Below are positions 59,460 through 64,000 of a stretch of DNA of 64,000 nucleotides, piece by piece. Source of the stretch: Collinsella sp. (GTDB lineage Bacteria; Actinomycetota; Coriobacteriia; Coriobacteriales; Coriobacteriaceae); contig JAHYYL010000009.1 in NCBI GenBank assembly GCA_019424965.1, positions 12,822 to 76,821 on the forward strand. The letters are read 5' to 3'. Made by a program: the position numbers and the translations under genes. How positions within the stretch are numbered: position 1 is the stretch's first letter; each line of letters opens with the position of its first letter. The notes under the pieces were generated by a model, which made no database searches, had not been told where the DNA came from, and worked only from the letters and a program-made list of their open reading frames with translations.

Positions 59460-59649
59460 ACCGCGTCACCTCTCTTTTAAACGGGACTTTCAAGATAGCA
59501 CCTCGATCCCCGCCACCACAGCTCCTTCACGTTCGCCGCCCTTCGGTCTAACGGAGGACGCGGTGGGGAAAAATCAACTCGTCAAACGATTTAGCAAGCA
59601 CAACGCTGCCGGTACCCTGCCGGCCGTCATCACATAGAATCGAGCCTCC

Positions 59650-60741
59650 ATGGATACCCTCAACGATCTAAACGAGCGCGTCGACGCCTTCGTCGGCACC
59701 AGCTCCTTCGACACGCCTGCCGCGGCAAACGACCAAGCTCCCATCGATGTGCCCGCCGAGGTTCACGAAGACATCGTCGCCTCGGTCGATTTCTCCGAGG
59801 TCGAGCTCGCAGACGAGTTCACCGAGCCCCAGGTAGCCGTCACGCCCAACGGCCTGCTCCCTATGGAGCCCCTGCCCATCGACGGACGTCTGCGCAAGGC
59901 TGCCCTTCGCATGCCCGACGAGATCGAGGAGGCCAGCGGCTTCACGCTCTTCGGCCGCCGCATCAAGTCGCTCATTTACACCACCGATGTCGCGGTTATC
60001 CGCAACTCCAACGCCGATGCCGTCTTTGCCGTTTACCCCTTCACGCCGCAGCCGGCCATTACGCAGGCACTGTTGACCGTCGCCGAGTGCCCGGTCTTTG
60101 TAGGCGTGGGCGGCGGAACTACGACCGGTAAGCGCTCCGTTCAGATGGCAGCCGTCTCCGAGATGCAGGGCGCGGCGGGCTGTGTGGTCAACTCCCCCGC
60201 CACCGCCGAGATGGTCGAGCACATCACCAACATCGCCGACATCCCCGTCATCGCCACGGTCGTACGTTGCGACGACGATGCTCACGCAAAGGTGCGCGCC
60301 GGCGCCAAGATTCTTAACATCGCCGCTGGCAAAAACACGCCGCAGGTCCTGCGTGAACTGCGCGAGCACTATCCCAACCTGCCGCTCATCGCGCCGGGCG
60401 GCAAGACGCCCGAGAGCATCCGCGAGACCATCGCCGCCGGCGCCAACGCCATCATCTGGACGCCGCCTTCGGCACAGCAGCTACAGACCGACATGATGCA
60501 GCGTTATCGCAAGATGAAGGAAGACGCCACGCCCGTTATCTCGCGCGACGATGTGCCCATTATCGACCAGGTCGCCGCCGCCGAAGTCAGCCAGGTCGAG
60601 AACATGAATCCCGACGTGCCGATTCCCGACGAGGTCATCGAGCGCGTCGCTTCGATCCACGAGCGCGTCGAGGAGCGTCGCGCCAACCGCGGGCTCAAGC
60701 CCTCACTGCACGGCTTTTTCTTCCGAGGAAAGAAACGCTAG
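59650..60741 (+). CDS. TIM-barrel-like hydrolase/aldolase-fold protein, function unknown
   Basis: A 363-residue protein with an acidic, low-complexity first 75 residues. Its alpha/beta barrel-like core spans residues 95-280: VAVIRNSNADAVFAVYPF, CPVFVGVGGGTTTGKRS, GCVVNSPATAEMVEHI, IPVIATVVRCDDDAHAKVRAGAKILNIAAG, PLIAPGGKTPESIRETIAAGANAIIWTPPS. The repeated strand-loop pattern with phosphate-binding glycines resembles KDPG-aldolase or phosphoribosyl-type TIM barrels, but no family is certain. The Shine-Dalgarno before ATG 59650 is poor. It ends at the terminator at 60753. Confidence 0.7.
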   Translation: MDTLNDLNERVDAFVGTSSFDTPAAANDQAPIDVPAEVHEDIVASVDFSEVELADEFTEPQVAVTPNGLLPMEPLPIDGRLRKAALRMPDEIEEASGFTLFGRRIKSLIYTTDVAVIRNSNADAVFAVYPFTPQPAITQALLTVAECPVFVGVGGGTTTGKRSVQMAAVSEMQGAAGCVVNSPATAEMVEHITNIADIPVIATVVRCDDDAHAKVRAGAKILNIAAGKNTPQVLRELREHYPNLPLIAPGGKTPESIRETIAAGANAIIWTPPSAQQLQTDMMQRYRKMKEDATPVISRDDVPIIDQVAAAEVSQVENMNPDVPIPDEVIERVASIHERVEERRANRGLKPSLHGFFFRGKKR

Positions 60742-60752
60742 CAAAACATCTT

Positions 60753-60786
60753 GGCCCGCCCCACAAACGTGAGGCGGGCCGTTTTC
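60753..60786 (+). terminator. Rho-independent terminator
   Basis: GGCCCGCC (60753-60760) pairs with 60773-60780 and is followed by GTTTTCGTTT, 11 bases after the stop codon at 60741. Confidence 0.85.
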
Positions 60787-60821
60787 GTTTGAGCAATCAT
60801 GCAGCGATGTGATGGGGCAAA

Positions 60822-61712
60822 TTAATCCACGCGCTTGTCGCCCATAAAGAAGAGCGCCACCGTACCAGGTCCGGTATGCGAGCCAATCAGAGTACCGATG
60901 TTATTGATCTCAATCTTGCCTTTAAGCTGCGGAACCTGTTTCTCAATCAGCGCCGCAACTGCCTCGGCATCCTCGCGGCACGCCGAGTGCGACATGATGC
61001 ACTTACCCGAATAATCCGCACCGTCCTGCACGTGTGCCATCATGGTCTTAGCCATCTCGGAAATCGCGCGCTTCTTAGTGCGAATCTTCTCACGTGGCGA
61101 CAGCCCACCTTCGCAATCGACCGTCATAAGCGGGCAAATCTTAAGCGCCGTGCCGATGATCGCGCTCGCAGCCGAAATGCGACCGCCGCGCAGGTAGCTC
61201 GACAGATCGGTCGAGAAGAACCAGTGGTGCAGGTTGAGCTTGTGCTCCTCGATCCAGGCAGCCGTCTCGTCGAGTGAAGCCCCGCTATCGCGCACGTCGG
61301 CGGCACATTCCGCCAGCAGGCCAAAGCCCGAAGACGCCGCCAGCGAATCGATGACGCGCACCTTGCCGCCCTGGGGATAGCGATCCGCGAGCATCTGCGC
61401 CGCAACGCAAGCCGAGCCATACGTACCCGAAATACCCGACGACAACGTCAGGTGCAGCACGTCTTTACCCTCGGCAACAAGCGGCTCCCAAAACTCCTCG
61501 TACTCACCCACGCTCACCTGAGACGTCTTGGGCATGGCGCCCGCGGATATCTGGGCAAAAAACTCGTCCGGCGTAATCGACTGATACAGATCGTCCGTAT
61601 AGACAACATCGTCGATCTCGTAATGAAAACACACGACAGGGATATTGCGCGATTCAAAGAACTCCCGAGTTCGATCGGCGGCGGATTCACAGGTCAGGAC
61701 AAAATCACTCAT
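60822..61712 (-). CDS. DegV family fatty-acid-binding protein (second copy)
   Basis: A 296-residue DegV protein starting MSDFVLTCESAADRTREFFESRNIPVVCFHYE. It has MPKTSQVSVGEYEEFW near residue 62, LSSGISGTYGSA near 90, and the C-terminal NNIGTLIGSHTGPGTVALFFMG. It belongs to a different branch from the copy at 45904 (ESAAD in place of STSD at the lipid-binding loop). ATG 61712 with AAGGAG upstream is chosen over a longer frame. Fatty-acid binding is inferred from the family. Confidence 0.88.
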   Translation of the reverse strand: MSDFVLTCESAADRTREFFESRNIPVVCFHYEIDDVVYTDDLYQSITPDEFFAQISAGAMPKTSQVSVGEYEEFWEPLVAEGKDVLHLTLSSGISGTYGSACVAAQMLADRYPQGGKVRVIDSLAASSGFGLLAECAADVRDSGASLDETAAWIEEHKLNLHHWFFSTDLSSYLRGGRISAASAIIGTALKICPLMTVDCEGGLSPREKIRTKKRAISEMAKTMMAHVQDGADYSGKCIMSHSACREDAEAVAALIEKQVPQLKGKIEINNIGTLIGSHTGPGTVALFFMGDKRVD

Positions 61713-62032
61713 ATGAGGCTCCTTACTCATTGCTGCGCAAATTATCGCACAGTGAGCCTACATACGGTACATATGTCCACTATTTACCAAATCGAACCAA
61801 AAATAGCGAACATCTTTACCACCATCGTCTCCACCGGCCCCACGCATAAATATCTGAGAAAACACCCTCTGTCGTCTCCACTCAACCGCCATATCTACCT
61901 CAACTAAATCGATTTACCAAACCGTTCGGCTAACAATTCGGCCGCCCATCCCCAATCGAAACAAAAGCGGCGCATACTGATAAACGTTTGACGCTGTTTA
62001 TCAGTTTTACCAGCCCTATCGGAAGGTGTTTC
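61713..62032. other. Intergenic region upstream of fbp
   Basis: This 320-base divergent gap between the DegV gene and fbp contains the palindrome at 61977-62004 close to fbp. Short open frames here lack ribosome-binding sites. I see nothing else. Confidence 0.5.
61977..62004. promoter_or_regulatory. Operator-like palindrome before fbp
   Basis: CTGATAAAC (61977-61985) and GTTTATCAG (61996-62004) are exact inverted arms around 10 bases that include TTGACG. It ends 28 bases before the fbp start. The position suits a repressor or activator site controlling gluconeogenesis. Confidence 0.45.
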
Positions 62033-63949
62033 ATGGTCGCATTCGATCGCAATCCGCAAGACTTCAAGTATCTGCGCCTGCTGTCGAGACAGTTTCCCAC
62101 CGAGCAATCCGCGTTTACCGAGATCATCAACCTCTCGGCCATCCTCAACCTGCCAAAGGGCACTGAGCATTTTATGAGCGACGTGCATGGCGAGTACGAA
62201 GCCTTTATGCACATCCTCAACAACTGCTCGGGCGTCGTGCGCGAGCATGTCGACGAAATCTTTGGCGAAACGCTCTCCTTTGACGAGAAGGGCGAGCTGT
62301 GCACGCTCATCTACTACCCGCGCGAGAAGATCGAGCTGGTCCGCAGCCGGCGCGAGGACTCGCCCACCTGGTACAAGACGATGCTTGACCAGCTCATCAT
62401 GGTCGCGCGTTCGCTTTCAAGCCGCTACACGCGCTCCAAGGTGCGTAAGGCCATCCCGCGTGATTACGCCTATATCATCGACGAGTTGTTGCACACGCAC
62501 CCGGACGAGAACAACTATCGCGTGCGCTATCACGAGCGCATCGTGGAGTCCATCCTGGAGACAGCAAGCGCCGACGATTTTATCGAGTCGCTCGCCTCGC
62601 TCATCAAGCGCCTGGCCGTCGACCACCTGCACCTGGTGGGCGACATCTTCGACCGCGGTGGCGGCGCGGCCAAGATTATGGACCGCCTGCTCACCTACCA
62701 TTCACTCGACATCCAGTGGGGCAACCACGACCTGCTGTGGATGGGCGCTGCGGCCGGTGAGCCCGCCTGCATCGCCACGGTGCTGCGCAACAACCTACGC
62801 TACGACAACTACGAGATCCTGGAGAACGACTACGGCATCTCGCTGCGTGAGCTTGTCGCCTTTGCCGATGCCACCTACACCGCCGGTGAGTCCATCACCC
62901 CGCTGATCAAGGCCATCAACGTGCTGCTCTTTAAGCTCGAGGGTCAGATTATCCAGCGCCATCCCGAGTTCGACATGACCGACCGCCTGTTACTCGACAA
63001 GATCGATCACGACACCGGCACGGTCACGCTCGCCGACGGCAGCGTGTGGCCGCTCACGACCAACGACTTCCCCACCGTCGACCCGGCGGACCCCTATACG
63101 CTCACGTCTCAGGAGCAGCACATCATCGACAAGCTCGTGTCCGAGTTTGTCACCGCCGATCACCTGCATCGCCATATCGATTTCCTCTATTCCCACGGCT
63201 CGATGTACAAAGTCGCCAACGGCAACCTGCTGTTCCATGGCTGCGTGCCACTCAACGAAGACGGCACCTTTAGCAGCATGAACTGCCTGGGCACCTGGCA
63301 CGCTGGCCGCGATTATCTCGATTTTTGCGACCACATCGCCCGCCGCGCCTGGCGCATGGGCGACCGCGACGCCCTCGACTGGATGTGGTACCTGTGGATC
63401 GGCTTTAACTCACCCGCCAGCGGACGCCTGGTGCGTACCTTTGAGCGCGCCTATATCGCCGATAAGAGCACCTGGGTCGAGCCGATGGACCCGTACTTTA
63501 CGCTTACCAAGTCGCCCTCGGTCTGCGACGACATCATGCGCGAGTTTGGCGTCGCGCCCATGGCATGCTCACCGACCGGTCACATCATCAACGGCCACAC
63601 GCCCGTTAAAACCACCAAGGGCGAGCAGCCCATCCGCGCCGAGGGCAAGCTGCTGGTCATCGATGGCGGCTTCTGCCGCGCTTACCATCCCAAGACGGGT
63701 ATCGCCGGCTATACGCTCATCTCGAGCTCGCGCGGCTGCCGCCTCAAGTCGCACCGGGCCTTTACGACGGTTGCCGAGGCACTCACACGCAACGTGGACA
63801 TCGAGAGCGAGACCAACCGTTTTGACCAAGCAGACCGTCGCCGCATGGTGAGCGACACCGATTCCGGAGCCAAGATCCGCAGCCAGATCCAGGACCTGCG
63901 CCAGCTGCTCGATGCATATAGAAACGGTGCTATCGAGGAGCGCGTCTAG
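62033..63949 (+). CDS. fbp: Fructose-1,6-bisphosphatase class III
   Basis: A 638-residue class III FBPase, the Firmicutes-type enzyme of gluconeogenesis that hydrolyses fructose 1,6-bisphosphate to fructose 6-phosphate. Metallophosphoesterase motifs are FMSDVHGEYEAF near residue 45, LVGDIFDRGGGAAKIMD near 200, and WGNHDLLWMGAA near 225. GTWHAGRDYLDFCDHIARRAW (near 425) and NGHTPVKTTKGEQPI (near 525) complete the family pattern. ATG 62033 with GGAAGGTG upstream is preferred over the start 15 codons earlier. Confidence 0.95.
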   Translation: MVAFDRNPQDFKYLRLLSRQFPTEQSAFTEIINLSAILNLPKGTEHFMSDVHGEYEAFMHILNNCSGVVREHVDEIFGETLSFDEKGELCTLIYYPREKIELVRSRREDSPTWYKTMLDQLIMVARSLSSRYTRSKVRKAIPRDYAYIIDELLHTHPDENNYRVRYHERIVESILETASADDFIESLASLIKRLAVDHLHLVGDIFDRGGGAAKIMDRLLTYHSLDIQWGNHDLLWMGAAAGEPACIATVLRNNLRYDNYEILENDYGISLRELVAFADATYTAGESITPLIKAINVLLFKLEGQIIQRHPEFDMTDRLLLDKIDHDTGTVTLADGSVWPLTTNDFPTVDPADPYTLTSQEQHIIDKLVSEFVTADHLHRHIDFLYSHGSMYKVANGNLLFHGCVPLNEDGTFSSMNCLGTWHAGRDYLDFCDHIARRAWRMGDRDALDWMWYLWIGFNSPASGRLVRTFERAYIADKSTWVEPMDPYFTLTKSPSVCDDIMREFGVAPMACSPTGHIINGHTPVKTTKGEQPIRAEGKLLVIDGGFCRAYHPKTGIAGYTLISSSRGCRLKSHRAFTTVAEALTRNVDIESETNRFDQADRRRMVSDTDSGAKIRSQIQDLRQLLDAYRNGAIEERV

Positions 63950-64000
63950 CTCCACCCGTGGGGATTGGCTAAACTGTGCCAAGTTTTTCATCCCCGCGGC

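Overview
The window is GC-rich, tightly packed bacterial chromosome from what looks like a gut actinobacterium of the class Coriobacteriia, most likely Collinsella. This is inferred from GC-rich codon use, Shine-Dalgarno-led genes, a class III fructose bisphosphatase, a 12-alpha-hydroxysteroid-dehydrogenase-like enzyme and many long intergenic palindromes; no rRNA marker is present. I found no tRNA, rRNA, CRISPR array, transposase or integrase.

Left part (1-19.2 kb): a metallophosphoesterase cut by the left edge and a CPA1-type K+/H+ antiporter precede a complete type 1 BREX phage-defence locus on the minus strand. It is read right to left as brxA, brxB, brxC, pglX, pglZ, brxL, then two or three unrecognised co-directional genes (2412-3978). 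Three things set it apart. The methyltransferase gene pglX is split into an 838-residue N-terminal and a 322-residue C-terminal ORF. The split is occupied by an AT-richer two-gene cassette: a 48-residue charged peptide and a 196-residue three-TM membrane protein. A run of ten G lies at the brxA start codon and could make translation phase-variable.

Middle (19.4-36.6 kb): serC-serA for serine synthesis; an M20 peptidase; a short DUF1015-like protein; tandem histidine phosphatases; a nitroreductase; DUF308 and YaiI/YqxD proteins; a His-rich ArsP_2-type metal exporter; and a DEDDh exonuclease. Two nuclease-like genes of a shared type are present (22165-23214 and 31663-32871), the second among related 29-bp repeats. 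A metal-resistance cluster follows: an ArsR repressor with a large double operator, a free HMA metallochaperone, a P1B ATPase and a DtxR-family regulator.

Right part (36.7-64 kb): a Cof-type phosphatase, an ABC-F protein, pstSCAB phosphate uptake, PepV dipeptidase, a HAD phosphatase, two DegV proteins, a YafQ/DinJ-type toxin-antitoxin pair, a LOG-family protein, three queuosine genes (tgt, queA, queH), a probable bile-acid 12-alpha-hydroxysteroid dehydrogenase, a tail-anchored coiled-coil protein, a methionyl-tRNA-synthetase-like protein with an abnormal KMSKS region, an rRNA m5C methyltransferase and fbp. Intergenic spaces carry several families of palindromic repeats, some in near-identical copies kilobases apart.

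Where an in-frame upstream extension existed, I chose starts by Shine-Dalgarno spacing. All functional calls come from motif recognition by eye, without database searches.
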